From assembly GCA_038496675.1 (NCBI GenBank), contig CM076656.1, positions 20,450,897 to 20,514,896 on the forward strand: DNA of 64,000 bases, given 5' to 3'. A model generated the notes under the pieces. That model did not search any database and had not been told where the DNA came from. It worked only from the letters and a program-made list of their open reading frames with translations. Of this stretch, positions 23,395-36,280 are shown piece by piece. Within the stretch, counting starts at the first letter, position 1, and each line of letters opens with the position of its first letter. This DNA comes from Rachycentron canadum (lineage: Eukaryota; Chordata; Actinopteri; Carangiformes; Rachycentridae). A program made the position numbers and the translations under genes.

Positions 23395-26300
23395 TACAAC
23401 ACCGTCTTCCCCAGACTCTCATGTATATTTTTATGTTGTTTGCTTTTGGATTCCCCTCCGCCGCGCTTTTCATCCTTGAACAACACGTCAGTCAGGTGCT
23501 CTCGGAGGACCAGAGTGAGTGAGAAGAAGAAGAGAGATGTGGGGACACTGAGAAAGAGTAAAAGAGACAGAGAAAAGGGGAGGAAGACAGGAAGGAGAGG
23601 GGGGTTTGAAAGACTTCTAACTTCGAAGCTGACTGTCATAGCTGTGCTTGCCAGAGGGGAGAGCACCTTTAAGCATACTGGATGAGTAACAATGTACAGG
23701 GACTACAAAAGCAAAGTAATACATAATAAGCAGCACTTGCTCTGCTCTGCCTGCTAACCTACATGAGATTGGTGTTGAGGAAAAAAAAAGAAAGTGCTCA
23801 AAAAGGTCAGCAAAGGCCTTGTATAAAAGGCTCTTGTGCTTTAACTCTCTGCACACACTGCAATAAGGTGTGGACGTCCTGTTAGACTGAGACGTCAAGC
23901 CTCGACACATGGATTTCCATAGATATGAGGAACAAAAACAGACTAAATCAAAACGTGGCAAAGTGTTTTACATACTATGTGTAACCTCATTTATATTCAG
24001 ACAATAATTCACTTGTCTCTGCTTCAGGTGCATCTGCTGCTGAGGATGTAAACCCACCGAAGCATAAATCAACGAACATGTATTTCTCCACTGGATCTGT
24101 TTGAGAAGTATGATAAAGATATCATCATAGAAACAGCTGCATCATTTCGCACTTTCTTCTGTAGTGCCACTCATCGTTTTGGCAGCAATCCCAGTCCTGT
24201 TTCACTCATTTGGCCTGAAAGGCATTCGTCACCGGGCGTCCACCGTAAAGAAAATCCAGAAATATGACTGCGTGGTGTTGTGTGAGTGCAGATCACCGCC
24301 TGCTGTTTCAACACAATGCCCTGTGGTTTGTTTTGCTGCACCACCCAGAACTCAAACATTAGGGTGTTTGTGCCCGTGCTGACAGGCAGCCAGACTTTGC
24401 AGTGTTATGCCAAAACTAACTGCCTGTATCCTTGCAGGGATGGGACCGTGAAAATCAAGCTTGCTTTGTCCTTTCTAGCAGCGTTGAGCCAAGCAAGAGA
24501 CTCATCCCCTTTGTCAGATTTGATCCTGGAGAAAAGTACAACTGCTCTGCTCAACTCTGTTTAGCTCAGGTTAGAAGTCTGGGCCACAAATCATAACTCG
24601 AGTAATCTACGCTTCAACACGAGTGGAAAGAGTAATGAGTTGTCTGCTAGCTTCCATCTTTTCAGCTCCATCCTTCTTAGGATGCAGGACAGCTCCTTTG
24701 TAGTCACTTCATTATGTAGAAATGATAATTATGCCCCAGTGGAAGCAAGCTTCACCAAAATGTATTAGAGCCCTCATTCACATCCACTGATAATCAAGTC
24801 GTGACTGTCATTTTGAAATTTTAATTTTCTGAAAGGGTTTGAGTGAGACACACACACACACACACAGAGAGGAAAGTAGTCAAAAATAATAAAAATCAAC
24901 TAAACCCAACCCCCTGAAAAAAATTATTAAATTGTTTTACCACTTATACAACTGTCCTAAAATAGGAGACGGGCACAAATGAATCATTCAAGTTGATGTC
25001 AGGATGTTGAGTCAAATAAGATGAGGAGGAAGCACATGGAGAGAAAACATGATGAGACTGAGCTGAACTCACATCTCAGTTTAGTCAGAGCTCTCTGAAC
25101 CCGAGGGTGCATTCGCTTAAAAAAAAAAAAAAAAAAATGCATGTTGAGATAATGACCATTAAATGATAATTGGGCACTTGGTGCTGCAGTAGCCTTTCAA
25201 GTGTGCTGCAGGGAGGATCTGCAGACGAACTACAGGGCAAATTATCATTCCACTGTCTGAGAAGCTGCACAAAGTCAATGACTGATTAAACTCAAACTGT
25301 ATTAACAGAGAGCGTTACTCCATATGGCTACACTTGAAATGAAACTACAGCCGAGTTGAATGTTTAAGGAACCAACTTCTAGTTCTGTCTTTCACTGCTT
25401 GTGAAAATAAAATGACCCAAATTTGAATTATTTGTCAGTCAGATGGGTTCGTTGTTTTTGCTTTCATGGTTTCCTAACAATGCTGAGAGCACAGAGGACG
25501 GGATTTGGCCGAATAAATCCAGGTCAGACACAGTCAGATTACCGGACTGATCTGGCCGGAGAACGCCAACATCCAACATGCGAATACAAACACTTTTAGC
25601 GCTTGAGAGAGAGAGAGAGAGAAAAAAAAAAAAAGACAATGTATTGTTTTAAAAAAGTAAACTGTATTATATTTGGTTGTGTCTGGATACAATACAGAGA
25701 CACAAAAATAATCATATATACACAAGTGAAAACATTTCTCAATTCACAATTGTAAAAATGCTACGTGAAAAGCATGCTTCATTTGAGGGCTTTAGTAAAA
25801 TAAGTGAGGCTGTTGCAGAGGTTCCTAATCTTTCAATCGTGATGCATTTTAAACTGAGAGAGATTTAAATGAGCCCTGAGATGTGGAGGGATTGGAGAAA
25901 ATGGCATCCAAAGACAATTAAAGTCGACTGTTGGAGGGTTTAAGGAAAAGGATTTACATTGAAAGCCTCCGAAAATGATGCAGTCAGAGTCAAAATGGCT
26001 TTAACAAAACACGAATAGGCTCAGGCTCATCTTAGAATTAGAAGGGTGAATAATAATAATGAAAAAAGGACTGAAACCACAACGGCCACCAGCTTTGTCT
26101 TCATTAACACCATTAGCGGGGTTATAATTATCAAGTGCATACTGTTTTCTGAAGTGTTCCTCTGGAAAAAAGACTGCATTTTCAGTAACATCAGTCTTCC
26201 TTTCTTTGGCGGAGCTGCTGTGGATGAAGTTAAAGTTTCAGCAATCCTATCTGGAAAAGCACAGCGCTTATTACACAGCTCAATTTCCAATTCTCTCACA

Positions 26301-26904
26301 GGTACGCACACAAACACACACACATACAGAATACAAAATGAGGCCGCAGCACAAAACAATCTCCCAGACAGGCTCAGTGATACAAAAACACATAGACATA
26401 AAAGGAAAAGACAGCATTTATGTGAGGTTGGAGAGGGTAGTAGTAACTATTCATATGCTCCTTTACAAGGAAGAAACAACAGCATCCTTCACTCTATTAA
26501 AGGACATGTGTCGAGCAAACAGAGATGCTTATCTCCATCACATTTCACGAGGCTGCTGTGTGGTGAAATGGAGTGGCTGCTTGACAGAGGCAGGCTCCAT
26601 GCCATTATATCAGCCCAGAGTGGGGAGCTATAATTGCAGTGGGAGAGTACAATCAGCTGCTGTGTTTGTCTCTGCTCTAATCTCTATATCCTGCCTGGCC
26701 CCTTTCACACACACCGAGCTGCCGTTTTCGTCCGGCCTTTCATCTGACCGCTCATGGGGAGTCTTTTTAGTTCGTATCTGTCAGAATTCGAACCAGACTT
26801 TTAGTGCTTTTAGGATAAACCCGAGGCGATGCCAATAAATCTGAAACACAGCTGACCCGGGGCTCCAACATCTATTATGACAAGAGGTTTGCCAGCTCGA
26901 GTGC

Positions 26905-26910
26905 TTTATT
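26905..26910 (-). terminator. Candidate polyadenylation signal for tnfaip8l1
   Basis: TTTATT on the plus strand is AATAAA on the minus strand, about 1.0 kb beyond the tnfaip8l1 stop. It is the nearest canonical hexamer I found, but cleavage at a variant signal nearer the stop cannot be excluded. Confidence 0.35.
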
Positions 26911-27923
26911 CCCATCTGATAAAATGCCAGAGCAACCTTTGCACCTGGTGCCACATTGTGCCGCTCCCTTGCTGTGATTATGACATTTGCAGACAGAAAG
27001 TAGAAGTTTTGTGAGCAGATGAGCGAACAGTCAGTGAGTCACTCCAGTCAGCCCAGAGCCAATTAATAATACACAGCGCAATCAAATTCCTTCATGTTTA
27101 TGGTCCCTGTATGACCCAAATACTTCACTTTACTGTGGTGGCTACAAACCCGACTATTAAAGGAAAACTGTGTTTATAGGGCCTTCAAAACAAAAGCCCG
27201 ACCCCTCTACAAAGCTGAGTTCAGTGCATGATGGTGAGAGCTGTAAAATGCAGGCTAAGCAGGATTACTTGACGGCTTCACATGGTTTCACTGTTGCACC
27301 AACGTACAGTACAGCGCTTGTTCAGGACTGAGTGCAATACTACTTTTAGAAATTAAAAAAAAAACAAACAAACAAAAACAAAAATCACTTCTATGTCCTT
27401 GGGTATCTGGAAAAAGACAGAAATTCACTTTCTTTCCTCTCTTTGTGCCCCCAGAAACATTTCCATCCATTAAAAAAGGCACCAAACAGAGAAATAACTG
27501 GAGGCCTGTGCCTGGATTCATGCCTTTTTGATTAAGTAACAGAGGAATCATAATGCTCCTGGAATATAGAAAAAAATATCATGTTTTTTTCCCAAGGCAC
27601 AGTTGTCAAGCTCCTACCTCTGCATATACTGATTAGAGCACAAAGTTTTACATTCATTTAAAAAAAAGAGCATCTGTTGGGTTTTGTTTACTGTGAAATA
27701 ACAGCAAGTCGGGCTGGAGAGGAAACAGACTTTGGACTAACTAGCCAAGAGAATTTCAGTGTTACAGTAATATATCTGAAAGGCACACACAAACACAAAC
27801 CAACATATAAAAAAACAAAAACAAAATTGTTCATGATTGTCACCTTAAAAAGAATAAAACTTGCAAGATGGTACATGAAGGGTGACTAGAGGTAAAGGCG
27901 TCTGATGACGAGGTCAACAGAGG

Positions 27924-29756
27924 TCAGAGGTTCCCGTCATCGAGCATCTTGTTGACACCGTTGCAGATCCTCTGCAGGTGGGCGCGATAAACCTCCGAGG
28001 GACCGTAGAGAGCAGCCAGGAAGTCACAGTCGGCGAAGTGATTGAAGACGTGGTTGACTCTCGAGTGGCTCTTGGCTGTCAGGTGGCGCTTGATGGCCTG
28101 GTGCAGCAGTTCACGACACTCATTTAAAATGGCGCTCATGACGCGGCGGTCAAAGGTGAACTCGATCTGGTGGAAACTGACTGCCGTCATGGCCAGAGTG
28201 TGGACTTTCTTCCTGTGAGATGACAAGAGAGAGAGAGAGTGGGGAAGCTGTCAGTTTCTAATTCTGGCTGGAGCAGCAGAAGTATGTAAAAATAGAAACT
28301 GCTGTCTTATGATTTTCTCTAGAAAAGTTTTACAAACCCCCATACATCAGTTATAGTGTTGTCCTTCACAGCGATGCATCTCCACGCTAATATAAATCAC
28401 CATTCTCCATACTGTGCACTTATGTCAGCTTCACATGCCTCTAAGCTGAGTTTTACTATTTTAGTGGAAAATATATAAACTGATGTAAAAACCAATTTCC
28501 TTAATTTGCTTCCATCAGCAGGCAAAAACTGTTCTTGAACTGCAGCCCTTCTCACTTGGAGCTCTCAGACAGGACTAAGTCCTTTATATTTCTCAAGGAT
28601 CTTCAGACACAGAATTTAATATTATTAAATTATCAGGTAGGAGCTCTTCAGTTGAATCTCTTCAAAGAAAACATCTTCAGAGACACTCACCCACCTCTTT
28701 TCCAAGAGTGAATGAAAAATCTCATGTCTGTGTCATGTGTGTTAACTATGGAGCGACCTTGAACTTTGACCTTTGAATGATAAAATCGAACCAGTCCATT
28801 AGTGAATCGAAGTAAATGTCAGTTGTGCTCAATTCTGAAGAAATTCTCTCAAGGCATTAATGAGATTATGGTGTTCACATGAATGTGACGGACGTATGAA
28901 CGGAAAATCCTACAAACGTAATGTCGCCGTGCAGAGGTTGATGGAAGAGTCGTCATGTTTGTCAGAAACCAGAGTCTTAAGAACTGGACAGTCGAAACTA
29001 AACCTGCTGATATTGGTCGGACTCACAAGGACCAAAAAAAAAAAAAAAAAAAAAAAAAAGAAGCCTCTGGGCACCTTGAATGTCTGTAGCAACCTTTATA
29101 GAAATCCACCCAATAGATATTTCAGTCTGGACTGAAGTGGACCAACTCAGCAGTGCTGCCATTGCTGGAGTCACACAACTTTTAAAAAAATAAATAAAAA
29201 AAATCATGGTTTTACAGGAAGTTGAACCATTTCTTGACAAACACCAGCTGGGTGCAGTGACTTTCCTAAGTCATGTTGCTATGAGACTGAGCTTTACAGG
29301 AACTTTGGACAGAGCCCAGAAAGCTATTTCCTTGTGCTTCCAGTCTTTATGCTAAGCTAAGCTAATTGTCTCCCAGCTATGAGTGGTATCGAACCTCTTA
29401 TGCAACGATCGGAAAGAAGGCAAATGAGTACATTTCCCAAACTGTCGGATTAATAATCCTTTAATATTCCCTTCGGCTGCCTACCTGAAGTTCTCCACCA
29501 GGATCAGCTCCTCGCTGCTGAACTGGTTGTTTCTGTAGAGCACTCCCAGCTTCACCACCATCTTGATCAAATTCTTGATGATCTTCTGGGACTCTTTGCG
29601 GTTGCGGGTGTACTCCTTGGTGACGCGGTACAGCTCGTCCAGCACTTCGCTGCTGGTGTCGTCGATGAAGAGGTTGGCGACGCTCTTGGTGGCCATCTTG
29701 CTCATCAGCTTCTTTTGCGCCTGCAGGGCTAAGCTCTTGGTGCTGAAGGAGTCCAT
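27924..29756 (-). CDS. tnfaip8l1: TNF alpha-induced protein 8-like 1 (TIPE1)
   Basis: Two coding exons on the minus strand, 29756-29485 and 28212-27924, join through AACTTCAG|GTAG ... CTCACAG|GAAG to 186 residues, the same length as human TIPE1. The start MDSFSTKSLALQAQKKL and the blocks DDTSSEVLDELYR, LAMTAVSFHQ, FTFDRRV, HLTAKSH and DCDFLAALYGP are diagnostic of the TNFAIP8 family. The N-terminus matches the L1 member best. The family has a helical bundle fold with a hydrophobic cavity that binds phosphoinositides; TIPE1 affects apoptosis, autophagy and growth signalling in the cytoplasm. The intron inside the coding region is 1.3 kb. A further exon boundary (CCCAG|ACTTGACCATG, exon start 29764) leaves only eight 5' UTR bases next to the ATG, so the remaining 5' UTR must lie in an upstream exon. 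Confidence 0.96.
28213..29484 (-). other. tnfaip8l1 coding intron
   Basis: 1.27 kb, GTAG...CAG. It contains an A25-type run at about 29034-29059 and a teleost repeat copy near 29.27-29.47 kb. Confidence 0.85.
29270..29470. repeat. Teleost interspersed repeat with GCTAAGCTAA motif
   Basis: Blocks ATGCTAAGCTAAGCTAATTG, GTGGTATCGAACCTC and AATGAGTACATTTCCCAAACTGTC form the familiar end of a common fish repeat. A fuller related copy lies at about 34.07-34.44 kb. The family name was not assigned. Confidence 0.55.
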
Positions 29757-32700
29757 GGTCAAGTCTGGGTCGAGATGAGATAGAAAAAAGAGAGAAAAAA
29801 AAAAGGTCAGTCTTCTTAATTCATGACAGACATTTTAAATCTGCAGATATGATTTCTAAAAACGTGTTTTTTTTTTGTTTTTTTTTGCTTTTGCTTCCTT
29901 AATTATCTGTTTATTTTTTCTCATTCTGGAAGCAATAAGAGCCAAACATATTATACTGACAGCCTGCAATGTGTGAGGTTATTGCAAATAACATCTTCAC
30001 TTATACTGTTTAAACTGCAGGGCCAAGAACTGTCCCCTTTATCAGATAATGAGCCGTGGCAGCTGTCAAATTAGTCCCAGAAACCCTCTGGCTCAGAGCC
30101 TATGAGGTAGTTAGTGAAGAATGTGTCATTACGGGTGTAGGAGTGAAGTCAGTTACAGCAAGACTGAGCCAAGCAGACAGTGCAATCTGGACATCTCATC
30201 TCCTGAACTCATTCAGAGAACAAGTTGTGCACGTGTGTGTGTGCAGAAAAAAAAGTCAGAATTAGACAGACAGGAGCAACTCATTCACTACAGGCATGTG
30301 GCTTGATTTATGTATGATGCAGTTCGTTCCTGTTTCTGTGTTGATGTTTGCAAGGCAAAGCGGGGTGACTCAGTGTAGTGCTGCGCCCGTGACGGAGGCT
30401 CATAAATAGTGGGGGTCAGGTCCGTAGCGCATCACCTCATTTCAGCAGCTGCATCTCAATGCGTTCTGAGGGGTCACTTCTACAGGTTTGTACTTGCAGT
30501 TATTTGAAAAATAAAAAAATAAATAAAAAGAACGAATCTATTTTCTCGTATGCCCCGTCTCTCACCTTCACACGTCTCCAAGGATAACCTGAGAGTAGAG
30601 GAGAGTAAACAGGCACCAAAAAGAAATGGAATTTGCTACAGACATTCAAGGTCTCTGCAGGACAAATTCTAATGACTGTGGGGAGCCACTGGTTTTTCCT
30701 ATAGCGTCACCATCAGGTCAAAATTTTTACTCAATCAAAATTTACTGGGTGGACTGGCACAAGACTTCAGATATCTATGGTGCTGATACTATTTGTCCAA
30801 TACACTGTACATCACTGATCACTTAACAAAAAAAAAAAGAGATGTGAAGGTCACAGTCTGGGAAGAACTTAGCCCTTTTTCAGATCCACATAAATACAGT
30901 ATGTATTAGGATTTATCAGGTATTGATGCCTCAAAATGTGTTAAAAACTACAAGTGCCAAAAGCTGGCATTGAGCATATGGAACTATTTTGACATTAAAT
31001 ATCGATATAGAAACTCCTCTTCATTTGTTAATAAAATAAAGGTTTTGTGAAAGAAAAACACATTAGTATTTTTCATAGGAAGCTGTTGGATAAAAGCATT
31101 CTTGCAACTCATAGGCGCCTGAATGAGAAATGATGCCTAGTGTCATTGTGATTATTCAGAGGAATCAATGAAATACACACTGAAATATGTAAAATGACTT
31201 TTTCACCTCAGGAGAAAAACAGTAAGTGTAAATAAAAAAAAAAAAAGAAAAGAAGAAGCAAACAAGCTCAACAGTCAGATCTTATTTCTCTTATTTCCTT
31301 GATGCATCTCCGTGTCACTGAAATGCAAAGTGCAGCCTAATGGGTGACTCCCACAGTGAAAACAAAAATAATTATGTTTAAGCAAAGTGTCCCATTCACA
31401 TTTCAATAGGGGATTAATCTTAATACAATACCGTTCCCACCCCTACAGCTTCACTGCAAATCTGTTTGACTGACAAATTGCCGAGCCACGTGCTGGAGTA
31501 TAATAAAAGTGCAGCAGACGAAATGAGTTGTGACATACCCCTGCTGGGTGACTTGTGACTTTTACCGTTGTTGGTACTAGAAGGCAGCGCGACTACAGTG
31601 TCTTGACTTTCATTCTGCTACTTTTCTCTCTCACTGCAATGCCTCTCTAAGAATATCAATAAGACTCCTTGGAGAGAGTGTCAGCAGGATGCTTCCCAGG
31701 GAGGAGACACATGAGTGGAGGGAGAGCAAAGACAGAGGCAGAGAAATAAAAGGAACATGGGGCGAGAGAGGTGTTATATATATCAATCCCGAAACATCAG
31801 GGAAATGTAGGTGTTGGATGACAGGTCATTTATTTACTGCTTCTTGCTGAATCTAGTTTGAATCCCCCTCTCATTGCAGGTGCTGGATGTTTAATCTGGC
31901 CTCTCGCCGAGCTGATCAAGTATCAGCGGCAGATCCCCATCGACTGTTTCACCATGATTGTAACTCTAAACTCACCAGGCTGCACTTGTTATAGAAAATC
32001 CTGCTCTGATGCAATGTGTGTGAAATGGATAAGGAGAAAGACACTAATGATCAGACTGAAAGGAAATAAATAAATATACAGAACTCAAGGTGTTTATTTC
32101 AAAATAAGGGGTCAAAAGAAGACAATCACTTAGTCCTGCCATCACCCTCTAATCACAACAGCCATGGAGGAGAATCACTTGCAGCAACAGGGTAAATCTG
32201 TGTTTACCTCCCTCTCTTCCTCTTCTTGCCTCTGCTGATGGATGTGCAAGAGTTTAGAAAAGTGCAAATAGGTAATGGGCACATTAAGAAAAGCAACCTG
32301 TTTCTCAGATTGGGGGGTGATTTCATGGGGCTCATTAAAACCCACTCTTACCAGGGACCACAGCCTTCATAGCTGTCAGCTCTCATTCACAACAAAAAAA
32401 GGAGAGAGAAATAGGAGGGGGAAAAGAACAAGAGAGGTAGGAGTGATGGTCTTTCATGAAAACAAACACTTTAAACGTTGTTGCACTTTGGATTATCTGT
32501 CTGATATTTCACTTAAAGCTGAAGAGTGACATAACAGCCCCCTGGCTCTAATCTTGAGGATGGAGGGAAATCCTCACTGCAGCTCCTCCCACCCCCTCCT
32601 TCATCTCCCCAAGGCTAAAAAAACTAAAGGCTTCATGAGAAAAGGTCCTGGAGGGAAAAGTGCTCAGAGTGATGAAAAGATTTTTGATCAAGGCATCATT

Positions 32701-34069
32701 TTTCTGGTGACTTTGCAGCAAGAGAGTGGTTAGAGCCAAATCTAAATAGCCTGTGAAGTCCGGCGGCCAGGGACACCCCGGCCAACCCTGACACAATGAC
32801 TCCATAGTATATATATAGAGGCAGAGATTGAACCAATTTAAGGCAGAACAAGACTTGACAGCAGCAAACACTGCTGAGAGTTGTTGCGAAATAAACCAGC
32901 CACAGTCATCACAACACGCACAAATCACACAAAAACAAACATCTGCTCACATATATGCATACACATTACTGATGGGCCTGGTTTGCAGAGTGGCTGAAAA
33001 TGAAATGAAAAGCAAAGACTGCAGCATAATAACTCAGGATAATTACAGCAGTTAGACAAGATACAAACTCATCAACTCACTCAAAACAAGCCAGCATGCA
33101 TTCACAAGGACACGTACGCCAAGGCTTAGCAAACATGACTCATGGAAATGAAACCAGACCCTACACAGCACTGGATAGATGTCTTGTGACAGTGAGAGAG
33201 TCCTAGGGTAATGCATCTCAGGGCTTCCTCACCCTCCTGCAGGTGCAGACAGCATTGTCACAGCATGGCCGAGGTGTAAAAAAGAAGAAGGAAAAAAAAG
33301 AGGTTGTGATGAAGAAATGACCGGCTTGTCCTCTCCCGTCCTTTGAGGATTAATGAAGCAGGGTCAGAAGAAGCTGGATAGGCCCTTTATTATGCAGGTT
33401 TCATTTGCTTTGCTTCAGGGCAGGTAAAGTCGATGTCAGGTTTGGGGACGCTTCAGCCAAAAAGCTTTTCACAATTAATTTGGGGAAAGTGGAAAGAGTG
33501 GGATGACAACTCCCACTGGCTGTCATTTTCATTTCCTATTTCTATGATGTGGCCATTGTCAAGACCTTTGAGACTGATGCAGTGAATAAGGTCTGCATAC
33601 ATTTTCAGAATTGTTAAGTTTTATATCTTAAAAATACACACATTGACAGACACATTGTGAAACTTGTCTAAATGCCACTAAATTATAATTACTAATGAAC
33701 CACCATCATTCACTTTCCTCCACGACAATAATGAAAAACATTACAGATTATCAATAATTTACATATCAAGGCTTCAAATGATTATTTTCACGAATCAATT
33801 AATCTGTTAATTGTTTTTAATTGGGCTTGATTCATACTTTAACCCTGTGGTTCCCTATTAGAATGGGACCTAATAGGGGCCCCAACACTGATTCTAAAGA
33901 CGAGAAAGAGTTTATTATTTCTGACTTTTCTCTAATAGTTTCTTTTTTCTATGGAAATACCAGCTACTTTCACATCTATGTCTAAAAATGAAAAATAAAT
34001 AGTTTGGGGTATAAACTCAATTTCTCCCAAATATTAGATGAAAAGATCTTAAAATTTGTCCATTGAATA

Positions 34070-34440
34070 TTTGGCTACAGCTATCAGCCATTTAGCTTAG
34101 CTTAGCACAAAGACAGGAAACACATGGAAAACATCTTGCCTGACTCTGCCCAAAGGTAACAAAAATCAAACTACCAGCTCCTCTAAAACTCACTGATTGA
34201 AATTTGATATCTCATTTGTACGAAAATCATTGTGGTTTTACAGTTTATGTGGTGGACTTTTTCCTGGGCAGGAGGAGTGACAGTGGAGAAACAGTTCAGC
34301 ATGAAGGCTAAGCTAACCAGCTGCTTGCTGTGACCATATATTCCCTGAACAAATGTGATTGTGGTCCAAATCTTCTCATCTTAACACAATGCAGTGAATA
34401 AGCGTGTTTCCCGCTTATAAATGTTGAACTATTATTTTAA
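34070..34440 (+). repeat. Teleost interspersed repeat (TTAGCTTAGCACAAAGAC...GAATAAGCGTGTTTC)
   Basis: Ordered blocks TTAGCTTAGCACAAAGACAGG, GACTCTGCCCAAAGGTAAC, TGGTTTTACAG, CTAAGCTAACCAGCTGCTTG and GTGAATAAGCGTGTTTCCC. I recognise it as a very common non-autonomous fish repeat. It lacks coding sequence. Confidence 0.6.
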
Positions 34441-35508
34441 ACAAGACAGAAAAATCTATTTTTGGCTCACAACTCGTGTTCTTACCAAAACTATAAACTG
34501 TGAGTAGGAGTCTTAATCTGTTGTTTTAGTACTGTTTGATATTTTCTATGACGAACCAACTGTGGTCTTTGACTGACTAATTCATGACACCAAGGGATAC
34601 TGGAGTCCATAAACATTCCACATTTGCCTGCTCATATTTAGGGTAAATCCAACAAGATGTGAGCGTGGCATTGGTTCTACAAGCGGGGTATTGAGCAGAA
34701 TCCAGGACGCAGCCTCTGCATCAACTGTACTCACTTGTCAGTCAAAGTAAAGCTGAGGTGTGACAGGTGAGAACAGGCCAGAAATTGGATACACCTGCAG
34801 CTTCCGCCCACTCTAAACTATGCCATCATGCCTCGCAAGGGAGAAGAGGCCACAGCACCCAAAATATCACCAGTCTAATACCTGCTGCCAATTCAGACAG
34901 CTTGGTGGATACTGATAACAGCCATCACAAAGGAAAAACCAGTAAGGAATGTGCTTGGACACCACAAGTTACTAAGAAAGCTTTGGCAGAGATTGCAGAA
35001 CTTTCCATGACACTTCATATTACAAGTGATTGGTTGATGACAGCAGAAAATGTCACGACTTTTATGCTCTTCTGGGATCACTAGTCACATGGATTGGGGC
35101 ACTGTGACCCTGAAAGAGACCACACCATCAGCAGAGAAAATCTTCACTGCTATACACAAGAAATTGATCACAGAGAACTGCTCTGTATTTTGTTGTGTCT
35201 TTAAAACACCTTATTAAAGGCATAAATAATTTTTTCTTCTTTCTTTCTTGATTTGAGTCTCTCATTGTGAGAAACATAAACCCTGGTGATCCAGACATCT
35301 GAGACACATACCATGGAACTGAGACATTCCCAGTTTGAGTCCAGTCACTGACCTTTACTGTATGTCCTTCCCCCCGTTTCCCTCCCCATCGTCTCTCTCC
35401 TGCTGTTTCCTGCTGCTGCCGAATGTCCGATAGATGGAAAACACCATAAATAGAATAATTTAAAAGCTCAAAACAGGTCATAAACTTAAGATTCCCCAAG
35501 GCCTAAGG

Positions 35509-35580
35509 TGACATTTAATTTGCTTGTTTTGTCCAAAACCCAAAGATACAATGTCATTGAAGACTAAGAAAACCTGCATT
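35509..35580 (+). repeat. Dispersed teleost repeat (TTTTGTCCAA...AAAGAT family), short copy
   Basis: TTGCTTGTTTTGTCCAAAAC, CCCAAAGATACAATGTCATT and GAAGACTAAGAAAACC match the copies at 16.5 and 49.9 kb. Confidence 0.5.
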
Positions 35581-35689
35581 TTTCTTATGGGAAAAAAAAA
35601 ACAAACAAACAACGAAAATTGCTTCAGATTGGTTCTCTACCCACCAACTGATCATTTCAGCTATTAAACGATTAAATGTCAAGCAGGAA

Positions 35690-36065
35690 CCTCCGAGGCT
35701 GAAACATGAAGCTGACACAGAGGTGCTCAAAACTGCAGTTACTCTAACTGCCACTTGAGTCTGGCTCCAAAAGTGTTTCAGTCCCCATAGACTCCCATGT
35801 CAAGATGTCCAACTTTACAGCAGAAATCAACATATTTACAGCCTGGCTTTGGTCTCTGTAGCTAATTTCCTTCTTAACTGTACAGGGGGTGGATTTTTAT
35901 GTAACTCAATTTTCAATTGAACGTCATTAGAGGTTAAAGTACACACACACCCTCCTCTTTGCCCATTTTTGGATTAGCCAGAAATTCAGATGAGTCAGGC
36001 ACTTCCAAGATGGCAATGGTGGAGCTTGGCCTTCAAAATGTCACAAAATAGTCATCACTGTTTCT
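35690..36065 (-). repeat. Teleost interspersed repeat, reverse copy of the 7.9-kb family
   Basis: Read on the minus strand it carries GCTCCACCATTGCCATCTTG, GGCTAATCCAAAAATGGGCA and GACATGGGAGTCTATGGGGA, the same order as the copy at 7899-8140 plus a further downstream part. Confidence 0.6.
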
Positions 36066-36109
36066 CCAGCAACAGTCTGAAACTAAACTAACTAACTAAC
36101 TAAAAAAAA

Positions 36110-36280
36110 AAAATTCAGTTTACCATCATGTAAAAAAAAAGAAATCAGCAAATCATTACATTTGAGGAACTTTAACTACAAATTTGTTTGTCATTTTTGG
36201 TTGAAAATGCCTGAAACAATTAATCAATACTTACTAATAGTCCCAATTTTTTGGACAATCAACTATGATTTCAGTGCTCA
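36110..36280 (+). repeat. Dispersed teleost repeat (TTCAGTTTAC.. family)
   Basis: TTCAGTTTACCATCATG, ATTTGAGGAAC, GAAAATGCCTGAAACAATTA and TTGGACAATCAACTATGATTT are the later blocks of the family that also occurs at 49.9 kb. Confidence 0.5.

Larger units (their letters stand above)
20147..27923. other. Intergenic region between the PRR16-like gene and tnfaip8l1
   Basis: The first 600 bases are CT-rich on the plus strand (GA-rich in the PRR16-like transcript direction) and should contain the 5' UTR and promoter of that gene, including an ATTGG (reverse CCAAT) near 20486. Beyond this lie microsatellites, A runs and two stretches of balanced base composition with few repeats (about 20.83-21.53 and 26.04-27.10 kb), which are candidate conserved non-coding elements. 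No gene was recognised. Confidence 0.6.
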
